From assembly GCA_027920525.1 (NCBI GenBank), contig CP115858.1:558001-622000 (forward strand): a stretch of 64,000 nucleotides of DNA, written 5' to 3'. The notes beneath the pieces are model-generated. The model ran no database searches. It was not told the DNA's origin and saw nothing but the letters and a program-made list of their open reading frames with translations. Source of the DNA: Chryseobacterium daecheongense (lineage in GTDB: Bacteria > Bacteroidota > Bacteroidia > Flavobacteriales > Weeksellaceae). The first letter of the stretch is position 1. Every line of letters begins with the position of its first letter. Position numbers and translations under genes: made by a program. This document shows, piece by piece, positions 1 to 9,849 of this stretch.

Positions 1-692
1 CCAGGTATAATGATAATGGATATCTGATCTTAAAAAATTACCTTAATTCTTCAACGGTGGACCAGATCAATGCTGAAATCGAAAAATTAATGAATGACGG
101 GACTTTGAAATTCCGTTACGGCGGTAAGCTGATGTTTGCTATCCGTCATTCGGAAATTATCAGAAATATTGGTAATGATAAGGATTTTCTCGATTTTTTA
201 TCGGTGTTACTGGACGGGCAGGCCAAACTTTTCCAGAGTATCAATTTTATTAACGGGAGCCAGCAAAAAACACATTCGGACAGTATCCACATGACTACCT
301 ATCCTCTGGGAGGATTATTGGGCGTATGGATCGCTTTGGAAGATGTAGACGAAAATAACGGAGCATTGCACTATATTCCGGGAAGCCATCAATTACCTTA
401 TTTCCTGAATTCTGATTATGATAATGAAGGAAGTGTCTTTAAAATCGGTAAAAAAAGTTATAAGGCTTATGAAGAGTTTTTAGAAAATAAAGTTCAGGAG
501 CTGGGATTAAAGAAAGAGGTTTTTCGAGCTAAAAAGGGAGATCTTTTAATATGGCATGCGAACATTCTCCATGGAGGGGAACCACACCTGGATAAAAGCA
601 GAACCCGCAAAAGCCTTGTTTATCATTATTTTGATGAAAACAGTGTTTGCTATCATGAAGTGACCCAACGCCCCGCACTTTTTGAATTATAA
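1..692 (+). CDS. PhyH-family Fe(II)/2-oxoglutarate dioxygenase, 5' end outside window
   Basis: The reading frame is open to the left edge (frame from base 3), so the start is not seen; 229 codons are visible. The visible N-terminus 'RYNDNGYLILKNYL' is typical of the first strand of phytanoyl-CoA dioxygenase (PhyH) proteins. The iron-binding HxD is 'THSDSIHM' (coded near base 273), the distal His is in 'ILHGGEPH' (near 570) and the 2-oxoglutarate-binding Arg is in 'SRTRKSL' (near 605). PhyH enzymes hydroxylate small substrates or lipids in the cytoplasm; the substrate cannot be read here. Its stop overlaps the stop of the convergent FkbM gene by six bases. A GTG at 57 could be mistaken for a start but would remove the conserved first strand. 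Confidence 0.85.
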   Translation, partial: RYNDNGYLILKNYLNSSTVDQINAEIEKLMNDGTLKFRYGGKLMFAIRHSEIIRNIGNDKDFLDFLSVLLDGQAKLFQSINFINGSQQKTHSDSIHMTTYPLGGLLGVWIALEDVDENNGALHYIPGSHQLPYFLNSDYDNEGSVFKIGKKSYKAYEEFLENKVQELGLKKEVFRAKKGDLLIWHANILHGGEPHLDKSRTRKSLVYHYFDENSVCYHEVTQRPALFEL

Positions 693-1478
693 ACCGACTG
701 GTTTGCATGCAAAAAACACATCTTTACTCTGGCTTTTTATGGTAAATTGATATGGACTCAGATCTTTGTTTAACGTAATGGAATCATAAGGCGGGTGAGT
801 TTCAATTACTATATTCTCTACATTTTGAAGCCATGAATTATTCTTGCTGAGTAGTTCAGCTTCCGCTCCTTCAATATCGATTTTAAGAAGATCAATATTT
901 TGGATACCATTATTTTTCATGATGCTTACAATAGATAAAGCGTCCGTAAGAATACCAGTTTCAGATATTTTTTGATTGTAAGAAAGTTCATCTCCACCGA
1001 AGTGTAAAGCACCATCTTCAAAATGGGCTGCTGCATGTAAACAAATAATATTCTTAAATGACTGCGTATTGACTTTTAGCAGTTCAAAATTATCGCGGGA
1101 AGCTTCCACTGCATAAATTTTGGCGTTAGGATATTTCAGAGACAGGTAAATGGAGGTCATTCCGATGTGAGCACCGAGATCAACTATAATCTCAGGGCTT
1201 TTGTTTAACAATTTAAGATGATCGGTATAGGTTTCTTTCCAGAATATTTCGTAGAAAATATCAATATCACCTTTAAAGGTCCTCAAATACAGGCTGAATT
1301 CTTTTTTATTCTTCTTAAAATTATATACAAAGGTCTCATTGTTATTAAAATTGAGATCGTTCTTTCTGAATTGGGAACTGTACCTTTTTGAATTAACAAT
1401 AATTGTAAAAAAGGTCTTCAGATTACCGCTCATATTTTTATTGAAAATAACCTTTGAAATGTAGTTTTTTAAAGACAT
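687..1478 (-). CDS. FkbM family methyltransferase
   Basis: 263 residues. The SAM-binding motif I is 'IVDLGAHIGMTS' at about 98-109, the acidic residue after strand 2 is in 'YAVEAS' (about 122-127), and the family hallmark 'LLKIDIEGAEAELL' lies at about 197-210. FkbM-type enzymes are O-methyltransferases for sugars, polysaccharides or secondary metabolites; here the neighbour is a PhyH dioxygenase, so a small-molecule or glycan tailoring role is possible but not shown. The first 90 residues are poorly conserved in this family and basic. The gene converges on the PhyH gene with a six-base overlap of stop codons. Confidence 0.85.
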   Translation of the reverse strand: MSLKNYISKVIFNKNMSGNLKTFFTIIVNSKRYSSQFRKNDLNFNNNETFVYNFKKNKKEFSLYLRTFKGDIDIFYEIFWKETYTDHLKLLNKSPEIIVDLGAHIGMTSIYLSLKYPNAKIYAVEASRDNFELLKVNTQSFKNIICLHAAAHFEDGALHFGGDELSYNQKISETGILTDALSIVSIMKNNGIQNIDLLKIDIEGAEAELLSKNNSWLQNVENIVIETHPPYDSITLNKDLSPYQFTIKSQSKDVFFACKPVGL

Positions 1479-1573
1479 TATAAATTATAAGATGGTTGAC
1501 AGTACAAATTAATGTTATTTATGTTTATTTCACTATTTTTTTGATAGGAAAATAAAAAATAAAAGCTTTAAAC

Positions 1574-1607
1574 TTGTATAGTGAATAGTAAATTATTAGT
1601 AATTTTG
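1574..1607 (+). promoter_or_regulatory. Bacteroidetes-type promoter of the 1619 gene
   Basis: A TTG at 1574-1576 and an exact TAnnTTTG (TAATTTTG, 1600-1607) fit the -33/-7 promoter of Flavobacteriia. The ATG follows only 11 bases after the -7 element, so the 5' leader would be very short. Confidence 0.55.
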
Positions 1608-1618
1608 CACATCGAATT

Positions 1619-2131
1619 ATGACAAGTTTTTCAGAATATCTGCCGTATGCTTTTGCTCTAATTATTGCAATTCCTTTTCTGGTTTTGCTAAGACAATTTG
1701 TACATACCTATATTACCCTTAAAAACCAGGAAATAAAGCTTCTGTCCGTGAAATCAAATTCTGAGAACAAGAGCCATTCATATGAAAGGATGACGTTGTT
1801 TCTGGAAAGGATCAAACCTTCGAATATTGTTCAACGGTTTGATAAGGATCTGGCAGTTCATGAATTTATTTTTCTTACGGAAAAAACGATCAATGAAGAG
1901 TTCGAGTACAATTCTTCTCAGCAGCTTTATTTAACGAAAAATTCATGGAAGAATGTTGTCGATTGTAAAAATGCAATTATAGATTTGCTTCATAAGACGT
2001 ATGAAGGTCTTAATAATAATGCCGATCTTAATGAATTTAAAACGGTTTTTATTATGAATTACATGAATGCTGAAGATTATATTGCTGTTACCATAGAAGA
2101 TTTAAGAAGAGAAGTTTTAATATTATCATAA
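1619..2131 (+). CDS. Small single-span membrane protein of unknown function
   Basis: 170 residues. Residues about 8-28 form one hydrophobic helix ('PYAFALIIAIPFLVLLRQFV'); the rest is a charged, mostly helical soluble domain with no motif I recognise. It has its own promoter and ends 22 bases before the pyrophosphatase gene ppa, with which it is probably cotranscribed. I do not recognise the family. The hydrophobic helix near the N-terminus followed by Arg suggests an inner-membrane anchor with a cytoplasmic domain. No function is proposed. Confidence 0.8.
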   Translation: MTSFSEYLPYAFALIIAIPFLVLLRQFVHTYITLKNQEIKLLSVKSNSENKSHSYERMTLFLERIKPSNIVQRFDKDLAVHEFIFLTEKTINEEFEYNSSQQLYLTKNSWKNVVDCKNAIIDLLHKTYEGLNNNADLNEFKTVFIMNYMNAEDYIAVTIEDLRREVLILS

Positions 2132-2153
2132 CAAAAAAATTAAAATATAAATA

Positions 2154-2765
2154 ATGATTCCAAATTTTAAAGCACATCCGTGGCATGGAATTTCTGCAGG
2201 AGAAGATGCGCCAAATGTTGTAAATGTATTTGTGGAGATTGTTCCTTCAGATACGATTAAGTATGAAGTTGATAAGGAAACTGGATATTTAAAAGTAGAC
2301 CGTCCTCAGAAATTTTCAAATATTATCCCTGCTTTGTATGGTTTTGTGCCAAGAACATATTGCCATAATGAAGTTATGAAGCTTGCTGTTGAAAGCGGTG
2401 CTGATGATGTAACAATGGGAGATCATGACCCATTGGATATTTGTGTATTAAGTTCACACAACATCCACTCAGGAGGAATGTTGATGGAAGCTATTCCAAT
2501 CGGTGGTTTCAAAATGATTGATGGAGGTGAGGCAGATGATAAAATTGTTGCTGTAATGGTAGGTGATCATGCTTTCGGACATTTCAGGGATATCGCTGAA
2601 TTACCGGAAGCCGAAGTAAGAAGATTGATGCATTACTTCTTAACATACAAAAACTTACCGGATGAGCCTGCAAAATGTAGAATCCAGGAAGTTTACGGAG
2701 TAGAGCATGCAAGAAAAGTAATAAAAGCATCACAAAAAGACTACGCAGAAAAATTCGGTGGCTAA
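2154..2765 (+). CDS. ppa: Inorganic pyrophosphatase, soluble family I
   Basis: 203 residues. Hydrolyses pyrophosphate to phosphate in the cytoplasm with Mg2+, pulling biosynthetic reactions forward. The signature 'GDHDPLDICVL' at about 89-99 gives the metal-binding aspartates D90, D92 and D95; the second signature position is His, where many members have Gly, Ser or Asn. 'LYGFVPRTYC' (61-70) matches the family's YGF-P-T block, and 'KYEVDKETG' (36-44) supplies the conserved Lys/Asp region. The gene follows a small membrane protein gene by 22 bases and is closed by a strong hairpin terminator. A second, membrane-bound pyrophosphatase lies 2 kb downstream. Confidence 0.95.
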   Translation: MIPNFKAHPWHGISAGEDAPNVVNVFVEIVPSDTIKYEVDKETGYLKVDRPQKFSNIIPALYGFVPRTYCHNEVMKLAVESGADDVTMGDHDPLDICVLSSHNIHSGGMLMEAIPIGGFKMIDGGEADDKIVAVMVGDHAFGHFRDIAELPEAEVRRLMHYFLTYKNLPDEPAKCRIQEVYGVEHARKVIKASQKDYAEKFGG

Positions 2766-2790
2766 AATAAAACAGCATCCGGAACGCAAT

Positions 2791-2833
2791 ATAAAGAAGG
2801 CAGATGAATTTTCATCTGCCTTCTTTATATTTT
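2791..2833 (+). terminator. Intrinsic terminator after ppa
   Basis: The arms 2791-2808 and 2811-2828 are perfectly complementary over 18 bases (core AAGAAGGCAGATG / CATCTGCCTTCTT) and are followed by a T-rich stretch. As the opposing amidohydrolase gene ends at 2903, it may work for both strands. Confidence 0.85.
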
Positions 2834-2902
2834 TAATTAAATGAAGAGGGAAAAGGACCTCCGGTCATTAAATATAACCCTTGATCGTATTATAAGAACT
2901 TC

Positions 2903-4630
2903 CTATTTTCTTTGATAAACAGAAACTCCTTCTTTAATCGTTTCCAATACTTTAATATTCCGGATTTGTTCAGGATCAATGGTTAATGGATTTTGATCTA
3001 ATATGACAAAATCAGCAAGCTTTCCAGCTTTGATGGAGCCTTTCCTTTCTTCTTCCTGAAGCTGATAAGCTGCATTAATCGTGATGGCTTTTAATGCCTG
3101 AAGAGGGGTTATTCTTTCATTGGGACCCAGGATCCTTCCGGAACGGGTTTTCCTGTTCACTGCAGAATACATTGCTGTAATCAAATCGGGTGGCGTAACG
3201 GGAGCATCGTGATGCATGGTGAAGATAATTCCTGCCTTTAACGCTGAATTTGCAGGACTGATGAATGAGGCCCTTTCCGGCCCGAAAACGCTTGAATAAT
3301 GCCAGTCTCCCCATAAATATACATGAGTAGAAAAATAAGAAGGAATAAGCCCTATATCTTTAATTTTCTGAATATGATCCGGACGGCTGTTCTGAACATG
3401 GATCAGGGTGGCACGAAGTTCTGGCCTGTAAATATTTTCCTCTTTCAGTTTTCCGATCACCCGTAATACCTGATCAATAGCAGCATCACCATTTACATGA
3501 AGCTGTGCGGTGATATTGTTTTGAAATAAAGTTTTCAGATCCTCGTATAAGACCTGGTCAGAAAATATCGGAAAGCCTTTATAATCTGCTGACTGGCCTT
3601 CGGGAGGAACGAGATAAGGCTGGGTAAGCCAGGCCGTTTTTCCCTGTGGCGAGCCGTCATCTGAAAATTTAAAACCGCCAAGTTTTAAATGATTGTTGTA
3701 TTTCATATATTTCGGCTTAAAGGTACTCAGCTCCTTTTTGAAATACTCATAATCGGGAAAATACACAACATCTGCTTTAAAAACGTGTTCGGATGCCGCT
3801 TTTTCCAGAAGGGCCACACTTTCGCCCATTGTCCTTCCGTCACAGATGGTGGTCTGGCCATAGCTGAGCCATTCATCCTGAGCTTTCTTAAGATTCTGCA
3901 TGGCTTGCTCCTGAGCATTTCCTGTTTGTTTACTCATTTTTTCTGTAAGGGAAAGAAGCGCTGAAAAGCTTGCGTTTTCTTCTAATTTTCCATTAAGCAT
4001 TCCTGTTTTTTTATTTCGCCCGTAATGGCCTCCTTCCGGATCTTTTGAAGAATCTGATATCCCTAAAAGCTTTAGCATGGCGGTATTGGCTACACTTGCA
4101 TGACCTGAGGTATGAATAACAATAATAGGATTTGTTTTGCTTATAGCATCCAGTTCGTCCCTGGTCGGATGTCGGTGTTCGGTCATGATGGCATCATCAT
4201 ACCCATTGCCTATGACTGGTTGATTAGCAGGAATAGCATAGTCTTTAAGGTATTTTCTGATGGTATTCTGAAGGTTTTTAATGGAATTAACCGTACCATA
4301 AGGTTCAGGAAACAGATCGATTGCCTGCAGCATCCCCGCTCTTGAAGTGAGATGGCTATGAACATCAATAAAACCGGGAAGTAAAACTTTCCCTTCAAGA
4401 TTGATGATCTTCGTTTTTTCATCTGTATAGTGGTAGGCTTCTGCCTTTGTTCCGGCGAAAAGTATTTTACCATTTTTTAAAACTACTGCCTCCGCCTGGG
4501 GAAGTGTATCTTCCATTGTTAAAATTGTTCCTCCAAAATAAAGAATTTCTGCTTTTTCTTTCTGAGGTCTTCCTGCACAGCTGATAACAATAAGAACTAC
4601 TGAAAATAGTAAATAAATTGATGCTTTCAT
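2903..4630 (-). CDS. Amidohydrolase family 3 lipoprotein
   Basis: 575 residues. A lipoprotein signal ends in 'LIVISC' with Cys18 as the likely lipidated residue, so the enzyme sits on an envelope membrane. 'LPGFIDVHSHL' carries the metal pair H91 and H93; 'GGFKFSDDGSPQG' (318-330) has the Lys that is carboxylated in this superfamily; later ligands are H378 in 'QLHVNGDAA', H411 in 'IHVQNS' and D475 in 'MHHDAPVTPPD'. This is the YtcJ/NfdA-like amidohydrolase 3 group, which hydrolyses amide or imide bonds in small molecules. The C-terminal 'GSIKAGKLADFVILDQNPL' strand is the usual closing block. It stands alone, convergent with ppa. Confidence 0.88.
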   Translation of the reverse strand: MKASIYLLFSVVLIVISCAGRPQKEKAEILYFGGTILTMEDTLPQAEAVVLKNGKILFAGTKAEAYHYTDEKTKIINLEGKVLLPGFIDVHSHLTSRAGMLQAIDLFPEPYGTVNSIKNLQNTIRKYLKDYAIPANQPVIGNGYDDAIMTEHRHPTRDELDAISKTNPIIVIHTSGHASVANTAMLKLLGISDSSKDPEGGHYGRNKKTGMLNGKLEENASFSALLSLTEKMSKQTGNAQEQAMQNLKKAQDEWLSYGQTTICDGRTMGESVALLEKAASEHVFKADVVYFPDYEYFKKELSTFKPKYMKYNNHLKLGGFKFSDDGSPQGKTAWLTQPYLVPPEGQSADYKGFPIFSDQVLYEDLKTLFQNNITAQLHVNGDAAIDQVLRVIGKLKEENIYRPELRATLIHVQNSRPDHIQKIKDIGLIPSYFSTHVYLWGDWHYSSVFGPERASFISPANSALKAGIIFTMHHDAPVTPPDLITAMYSAVNRKTRSGRILGPNERITPLQALKAITINAAYQLQEEERKGSIKAGKLADFVILDQNPLTIDPEQIRNIKVLETIKEGVSVYQRK

Positions 4631-4762
4631 ACAATATCGTGTTTTTGTGGTGTTCTTAAATTTACGAATAAATATATTATCGGCCTAGTCTTAATAAACC
4701 ATAAGAATTTTTGTTATATTTATAAAACTAATTACTATTTATTAATATAAAAATAATAAACT

Positions 4763-7504
4763 ATGGATTTGTTCTATTTAATTCCGGTTTTTGGTGTTAT
4801 TGCTTTACTATACACTTTTATACAAAGTAATTGGGTGCAAAAACAGAATGCCGGAAATGAAAAAATGAAAATTATCAGCGGGCATATCGCTGACGGTGCG
4901 ATGGCTTTTCTAAAGGCCGAGTACAAGATTTTAACTTATTTCGTAGTAGTTGTGGCGATCTTATTAGCCGTAATGGGAATGAGTAATTCTAATTCCCACT
5001 GGAGTATCGGGATTGCCTTTGTGGTAGGAGCTATTTTTTCTGCTTCTGCTGGTTTTATTGGGATGAAAATAGCAACCAAAGCCAATGTGAGAACTGCAGA
5101 AGCCGCGAAGACTTCATTGTCTAAAGCTTTAAAAGTTTCATTTACAGGAGGTTCAGTAATGGGAATGGGGGTTGCAGGATTAGCCGTCCTGGGCTTAGGA
5201 GCTCTTTTCCTGATCATTAAGCAGATCTTTGCTGCTGATGCTCCGGTTGATTCTCATGAGATGGAAAAAACGATTGAGATCCTTACCGGATTTTCTTTAG
5301 GCGCAGAGTCTATTGCATTGTTTGCCAGAGTGGGCGGCGGTATTTATACTAAAGCGGCCGACGTAGGGGCGGATCTTGTAGGGAAAGTGGAGGCAGGAAT
5401 TCCTGAGGATGATCCCCGGAATCCGGCTACCATTGCAGATAATGTGGGAGATAATGTAGGGGATGTGGCAGGAATGGGAGCCGATTTATTTGGTTCTTAC
5501 GTAGCCACTGTTCTGGCAACAATGGTACTGGGAAGAGAGACAATTTCGGTGGATTCTTTCGGGGGATTTGCTCCCATTCTGCTTCCGATGCTTATTGCAG
5601 GAACCGGGATCATTTTTTCCATCATAGGGACCTTATTTGTCAGAATTAATGACAATGAAGGAGCTTCAACTTCCAGTGTGCAGAATGCATTGAATCTGGG
5701 GAACTGGGGAAGTATCGTAATTACTGCGGTAGCTTCTTATTTCCTGGTTACTTATATTTTACCTGAAACAATGGTATTAAGAGGTCATGAATTTACCAAA
5801 ATGGGTGTTTTCGGGGCTATTATGGTAGGATTGGTGGTAGGAACTTTAATGAGTATCATCACTGAATTCTATACAGCGATTGGTAAAAGGCCGGTTTCCA
5901 GTATTGTGAGACAATCTTCGACCGGTCACGCAACGAATATTATCGGAGGTCTTGCTGTAGGAATGGAGTCTACTTTACTTCCTATTATTGTTTTGGCAGG
6001 AGGTATTTACGGATCTTATCTATGCGCCGGTCTTTATGGGGTGGCTATTGCAGCGGCCGGAATGATGGCGACAACAGCTATGCAGTTAGCGATTGATGCC
6101 TTTGGACCCATTGCTGATAATGCCGGAGGAATTGCTGAGATGAGTGAACTCCCGAAAGAAGTTCGTGAGAAAACAGATATTCTTGATGCCGTAGGAAATA
6201 CCACCGCAGCTACAGGAAAAGGATTTGCTATCGCTTCTGCAGCATTAACAGCCCTGGCTTTATTTGCGGCATTCGTAGGAATTGCAGGAATTGACGGAAT
6301 CGATATATACAGGGCTGATGTTTTAGCCGGCTTATTTGTAGGGGGAATGATCCCTTTTATTTTCTCGTCACTGGCAATCACAGCGGTAGGTCAGGCGGCA
6401 ATGGCCATGGTGGAAGAAGTAAGGAGACAGTTTAGAGAGATCCCGGGAATTCTTGAAGGGACTGCTGAACCCGAATATGAAAAATGTGTTGCCATATCAA
6501 CGGATGCGTCGATAAGAAAAATGATGCTTCCGGGAGCAATAGCGATTATATCTCCTTTATTAGTAGGTTTTATTTTTGGTCCTGAAGTATTGGGTGGATT
6601 CTTAGCCGGAGCTACGGTATGTGGTGTTCTGATGGGGATGTTCCAGAATAATGCCGGAGGTGCGTGGGATAATGCCAAAAAATCTTTTGAAAAGGGTGTA
6701 GATATCAACGGTAAGACTTATTATAAAGGTTCAGAGCCTCATAAAGCTTCTGTAACCGGTGATACTGTGGGAGATCCGTTCAAAGATACTTCCGGACCAT
6801 CGATGAATATTTTAATTAAATTAATGTCTATTGTTTCTTTAGTGATTGCGCCTACATTGGCCACTTTACATAAAGATAAGATTGAAGCTGAAAGAAAAGC
6901 GACAATTGAAAATTTATTGAGCAAAGCCGGTGCACATTCAGGTGTCGAAAATATGGATCCGGGAGTTTCTGGAATTACTGTAACTCCAGCCGAAATCAAA
7001 GGACATTTGAATGAAAACGGAGATTTTGTATATGAAACCGGAAATATCAAGGAAATCAAGATGAACAATGGAAAAACCATTTCACTTGGAGAAAACAGCC
7101 GTCTGTTTGAAATGTATAACAGCATAAAAAACAAAAATCAATCTGTTCTGGATCCTAATCATTGGTACACAATTGAAAATCTTTATTTTGAAAGTGGTTC
7201 CAGTGATCTTAAGGCGGGTTCTGATGCTCAGCTGGCTAATTTAGCGGAACTGTTGAATGCTTTTCCGGGTCTTAGGATAAAATTAGGTGGTTATACAGAT
7301 GATACAGGAAATCCTGACAGTAATAAAAAACTATCCAACTTAAGGGCTCAAACAGCTAAACTGAAACTTTTAGAAATGGGTATACCTTCAGATAGAGTAG
7401 AAGCAGAAGGATATGGTTCCCAATTCCCTGTTTGTGAAGAAAATGATACCGATGAATGTAAAGCAAAGAACAGAAGGATTGACGTAAGGGTCCTTTCTTT
7501 ATAA
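4763..7504 (+). CDS. hppA: Membrane-bound K+-dependent pyrophosphatase (Na+/H+ pump) with C-terminal OmpA domain
   Basis: 913 residues, clearly longer than the roughly 660-750 usual for bacterial mPPases. Residues 1-700 are the multi-span pump that couples pyrophosphate hydrolysis to Na+ or H+ export. The catalytic block is at 200-240 ('[19 protein letters not shown]', then '[19 protein letters not shown]'). The '[10 protein letters not shown]' motif at about 477-486 has Ala where K+-independent enzymes have Lys, which marks the K+-dependent class that includes Na+ pumps. After the last span (about 690-700) comes a linker and an OmpA-like peptidoglycan-binding domain (about 800-913, '[12 protein letters not shown]', 'GYTDDTG', 'NRRIDVRVL'). 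The mPPase C-terminus is extracytoplasmic, so the added domain would face the cell wall. Whether it pumps Na+, H+ or both cannot be settled here. Confidence 0.93.
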   Translation: MDLFYLIPVFGVIALLYTFIQSNWVQKQNAGNEKMKIISGHIADGAMAFLKAEYKILTYFVVVVAILLAVMGMSNSNSHWSIGIAFVVGAIFSASAGFIGMKIATKANVRTAEAAKTSLSKALKVSFTGGSVMGMGVAGLAVLGLGALFLIIKQIFAADAPVDSHEMEKTIEILTGFSLGAESIALFARVGGGIYTKAADVGADLVGKVEAGIPEDDPRNPATIADNVGDNVGDVAGMGADLFGSYVATVLATMVLGRETISVDSFGGFAPILLPMLIAGTGIIFSIIGTLFVRINDNEGASTSSVQNALNLGNWGSIVITAVASYFLVTYILPETMVLRGHEFTKMGVFGAIMVGLVVGTLMSIITEFYTAIGKRPVSSIVRQSSTGHATNIIGGLAVGMESTLLPIIVLAGGIYGSYLCAGLYGVAIAAAGMMATTAMQLAIDAFGPIADNAGGIAEMSELPKEVREKTDILDAVGNTTAATGKGFAIASAALTALALFAAFVGIAGIDGIDIYRADVLAGLFVGGMIPFIFSSLAITAVGQAAMAMVEEVRRQFREIPGILEGTAEPEYEKCVAISTDASIRKMMLPGAIAIISPLLVGFIFGPEVLGGFLAGATVCGVLMGMFQNNAGGAWDNAKKSFEKGVDINGKTYYKGSEPHKASVTGDTVGDPFKDTSGPSMNILIKLMSIVSLVIAPTLATLHKDKIEAERKATIENLLSKAGAHSGVENMDPGVSGITVTPAEIKGHLNENGDFVYETGNIKEIKMNNGKTISLGENSRLFEMYNSIKNKNQSVLDPNHWYTIENLYFESGSSDLKAGSDAQLANLAELLNAFPGLRIKLGGYTDDTGNPDSNKKLSNLRAQTAKLKLLEMGIPSDRVEAEGYGSQFPVCEENDTDECKAKNRRIDVRVLSL

Positions 7505-7521
7505 TTCGAAAAAATATCTAC

Positions 7522-7551
7522 AAAAAGCACCGCAATTTGCGGTGCTTTTTT
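7522..7551 (+). terminator. Intrinsic terminator after hppA, probably bidirectional
   Basis: Arms around GCACCGC (7527-7533) and GCGGTGC (7539-7545) extend outwards through A and T runs, with T on the right and A on the left. It separates hppA from the convergent aminotransferase gene ending at 7568. Confidence 0.85.
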
Positions 7552-7567
7552 ATGTGGAGCAATCTAA

Positions 7568-8707
7568 CTAGAGGTTCTTTTTTAAATGTTCCATCGCCCG
7601 GATGATCATATCATCGCTTTTAATAAAGCTAAATCTTACATAATCAGAATTTTGCCTTGAATTATAAAAGGCTGACAAAGGAAGGCATGCGACCTGTTTT
7701 TCTGTGGTCAGCCACTTTGAAAATTCAACATCAGTCATGGTTTTAGAGATGTTTCTAAAGTTAACCAATTGAAAAACACTTCCTTCTGACCGCTGTTCAA
7801 CAACTAAAGGCGTATTTTTAATTAATTCATTGAACAGATCTCTCTTCTTTTGCATCAGGAGTTTGTTTTCCAGGGGATCAAAAACCTCAAGGTATTTTGC
7901 AATAGCATATTGAGCAGGACCATTGGCACTATATGAAATATACTGTTGATGACATCTGAATTGAGAGGATAGAGGTTTCGGTGTAAGCAAATAGCTTACT
8001 TTCCAGCCTGTTGTATGGAACATTTTACCAAAGGAGAAAATGCAGAACGTTCTTTTTCTAAGCTCTTTGTGTAAAAAGGAACTGTAATGTTCCTGTTCAT
8101 CATAGCAATAGGTGTCGTAGATTTCTTCCGATATAAGATAGATTTCCTGATGACTGATCAGATCATAAAGATGATTCCAATCCTGTTCTGACCATATTTT
8201 GCCGGTGGGGTTTTGTGGAGAATTCACAATGATCGCTTTGGTCTTTTCCGATAAACAGCATTGAAGTTTATCCCAATCTATATCAAAATCATTTCCAAGA
8301 TCATGATATACAGGAACACCACCATTGAGAACAATAGAAGGAGCATAAGTGTAATAGGATGGCTGGATAATAATCACTTCGTCTCCGGGGTTTATAATGC
8401 TTTTTAAAGCCGTATATAAGGCAAAGGTTGTACAAGGGACTATGGTGATCTCTTCCTTTTTCAGATGGATCGGATTTTTACGTTTTTCATTAAATCTGAT
8501 GATGGATTCTATAAGAGACGGGCTACCCGCAAGCGGTTCGTACTGATGGTGAATCAGATCAACTGATTCTTTAAGGTAATATTTGAGGCGGTGATCAATA
8601 TCAAAATCAGGTAACCCTAGTGATAAATCATAACTGTTATGCTTTGCGGCCAGCTCAGACATATCAGTAAAAAAAGAATAATGTGTAAATCCGTAAATAT
8701 TTTCCAC
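7568..8707 (-). CDS. PLP aminotransferase class I/II, methionine/aromatic type (YbdL-like)
   Basis: 379 residues. Fold-type I aminotransferase: 'NSPQNPTGK' (162-170) is the N/P-rich substrate and cofactor block, 'SEEIYD' (193-198) holds the pyridine-binding region, and the Schiff-base lysine is K228 in 'FSFGKMFHTTGWKVSYL'. The block 'SFGKxxHxTGWK' is characteristic of the YbdL / kynurenine aminotransferase group, which accepts methionine, glutamine and aromatic amino acids. It likely acts in methionine salvage or amino acid turnover in the cytoplasm. A -7 promoter element is read on the minus strand at 8725-8732. It converges on hppA. Confidence 0.85.
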   Translation of the reverse strand: MENIYGFTHYSFFTDMSELAAKHNSYDLSLGLPDFDIDHRLKYYLKESVDLIHHQYEPLAGSPSLIESIIRFNEKRKNPIHLKKEEITIVPCTTFALYTALKSIINPGDEVIIIQPSYYTYAPSIVLNGGVPVYHDLGNDFDIDWDKLQCCLSEKTKAIIVNSPQNPTGKIWSEQDWNHLYDLISHQEIYLISEEIYDTYCYDEQEHYSSFLHKELRKRTFCIFSFGKMFHTTGWKVSYLLTPKPLSSQFRCHQQYISYSANGPAQYAIAKYLEVFDPLENKLLMQKKRDLFNELIKNTPLVVEQRSEGSVFQLVNFRNISKTMTDVEFSKWLTTEKQVACLPLSAFYNSRQNSDYVRFSFIKSDDMIIRAMEHLKKNL

Positions 8708-8724
8708 CTTTTGCGTGTTTATAT

Positions 8725-8732
8725 CAAATATA
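8725..8732 (-). promoter_or_regulatory. -7 promoter element of the aminotransferase gene
   Basis: The plus strand reads CAAATATA, i.e. TATATTTG on the minus strand, an exact TAnnTTTG located 17 bases before the ATG at 8707. Confidence 0.5.
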
Positions 8733-8796
8733 AGGAAATTTAGAATCGGTTATAGATTAAATAAATTTTGTTACTTTTAGTAAAATTATTTTTGTA

Positions 8797-9849
8797 ATGA
8801 GAAAAATACTTATTCCACTATTGGCTGTCGCGATATTATCTGCTTGCGAAACTGCTAAAGTGACATCGGAAAATCAAAACGGGCAATCGGCTTCAAAGGC
8901 AATATCTAAGTCTGAGAAAGCTTTTCAATCTGCATATAAAGAAATTAAGCTAGATGACCTGAAGCAAAATTTATATGTGATTGCTTCCGATGAAATGGAG
9001 GGCAGGGATACCGGAAGCCCGGGACAGAAAAAAGCAGGAGAGTATATGGTTAAATTTTACAAAGATCTCGGAATTTCTTATCCAAAAGCTTTAGGTTCAT
9101 ATTATCAGAAAGTACCCGCATCTTTCATGCAACAGAGAGGAGGGAGAAATCTTCCTGATTCTGAGAATATCCTTGCATTTATTGAAGGTTCTGAGAAGCC
9201 TGACGAAATAGTTGTGGTTTCTGCGCATTATGATCATGTAGGTACGAAGAACGGTATCGTATACAATGGGGCTGATGATGATGGAAGCGGAACTGTAGCT
9301 GTGATGGAGATAGCCAAAGCTTTTCAAAGTGCTAAGAAAGCCGGTAACGGACCCAAAAGATCTATTTTATTCCTGCATGTAACGGGAGAAGAGCATGGAT
9401 TATTCGGATCAGAATATTATACGGACAACCCGGTCTTCCCATTAGCCAATACGGTAGTAGATCTGAATATCGATATGATCGGAAGGGATGATCCTGAAAA
9501 CAGAGGAAAAAACTATGTGTATGTAATAGGCTCGGAAATGTTGAGTTCACAGCTGAAAGTAATTAATGAAGCTGCCAATAAAAAGACCAATAATTTAGCA
9601 CTTAATTATAAATATGATGATCCTAATGATCCTGATAGATTGTATTACAGATCGGATCACTATAACTTTGCAAAGAATAATATTCCTGTCGCTTTTTTCT
9701 TTGACGGAATCCATGAAGACTATCATAAACCAACCGATGATGTTGAAAAGATTGATTTCAGTTTATTGCAAAAAAGAGCTCAGCTGGTATTTACAACAGC
9801 GTGGGAAATTACCAATAGACCGGAGAAAATTACGGTTGATAGAAAATAA
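8797..9849 (+). CDS. M28 family zinc aminopeptidase, lipoprotein
   Basis: 350 residues. The signal 'MRKILIPLLAVAILSAC' puts the lipidated Cys at 17. The co-catalytic zinc site of M28 peptidases is complete: H144 in 'SAHYDHVG', the bridging D160 in 'GADDDGSG', E198/E199 in 'TGEEHG', D226 in 'NIDMIGR' and a late His in 'DGIHEDYHKPTDD' (about 303-315). Such proteins trim amino acids from peptides at the cell envelope and are common in Flavobacteriia, where peptide scavenging is important. An AT-rich stretch with a 12-bp inverted repeat (9846-9857 / 9895-9906) follows. A TATTTTTG element at 8787-8794 lies only two bases before the ATG, too close to be a sure promoter. Confidence 0.92.
   Translation: MRKILIPLLAVAILSACETAKVTSENQNGQSASKAISKSEKAFQSAYKEIKLDDLKQNLYVIASDEMEGRDTGSPGQKKAGEYMVKFYKDLGISYPKALGSYYQKVPASFMQQRGGRNLPDSENILAFIEGSEKPDEIVVVSAHYDHVGTKNGIVYNGADDDGSGTVAVMEIAKAFQSAKKAGNGPKRSILFLHVTGEEHGLFGSEYYTDNPVFPLANTVVDLNIDMIGRDDPENRGKNYVYVIGSEMLSSQLKVINEAANKKTNNLALNYKYDDPNDPDRLYYRSDHYNFAKNNIPVAFFFDGIHEDYHKPTDDVEKIDFSLLQKRAQLVFTTAWEITNRPEKITVDRK

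Noticed and set aside
701-712. TTTGCATGCAAA palindrome as a MarR-type operator
   Set aside because: It lies inside the FkbM coding end, far from any promoter, and lacks the TATGCATGCATA core seen at 56262.
4936-7134. Long minus-strand ORFs opposite hppA
   Set aside because: They mirror the codon pattern of the highly conserved mPPase gene, are rich in Ile/Pro/Ala low-complexity text and lack any motif.
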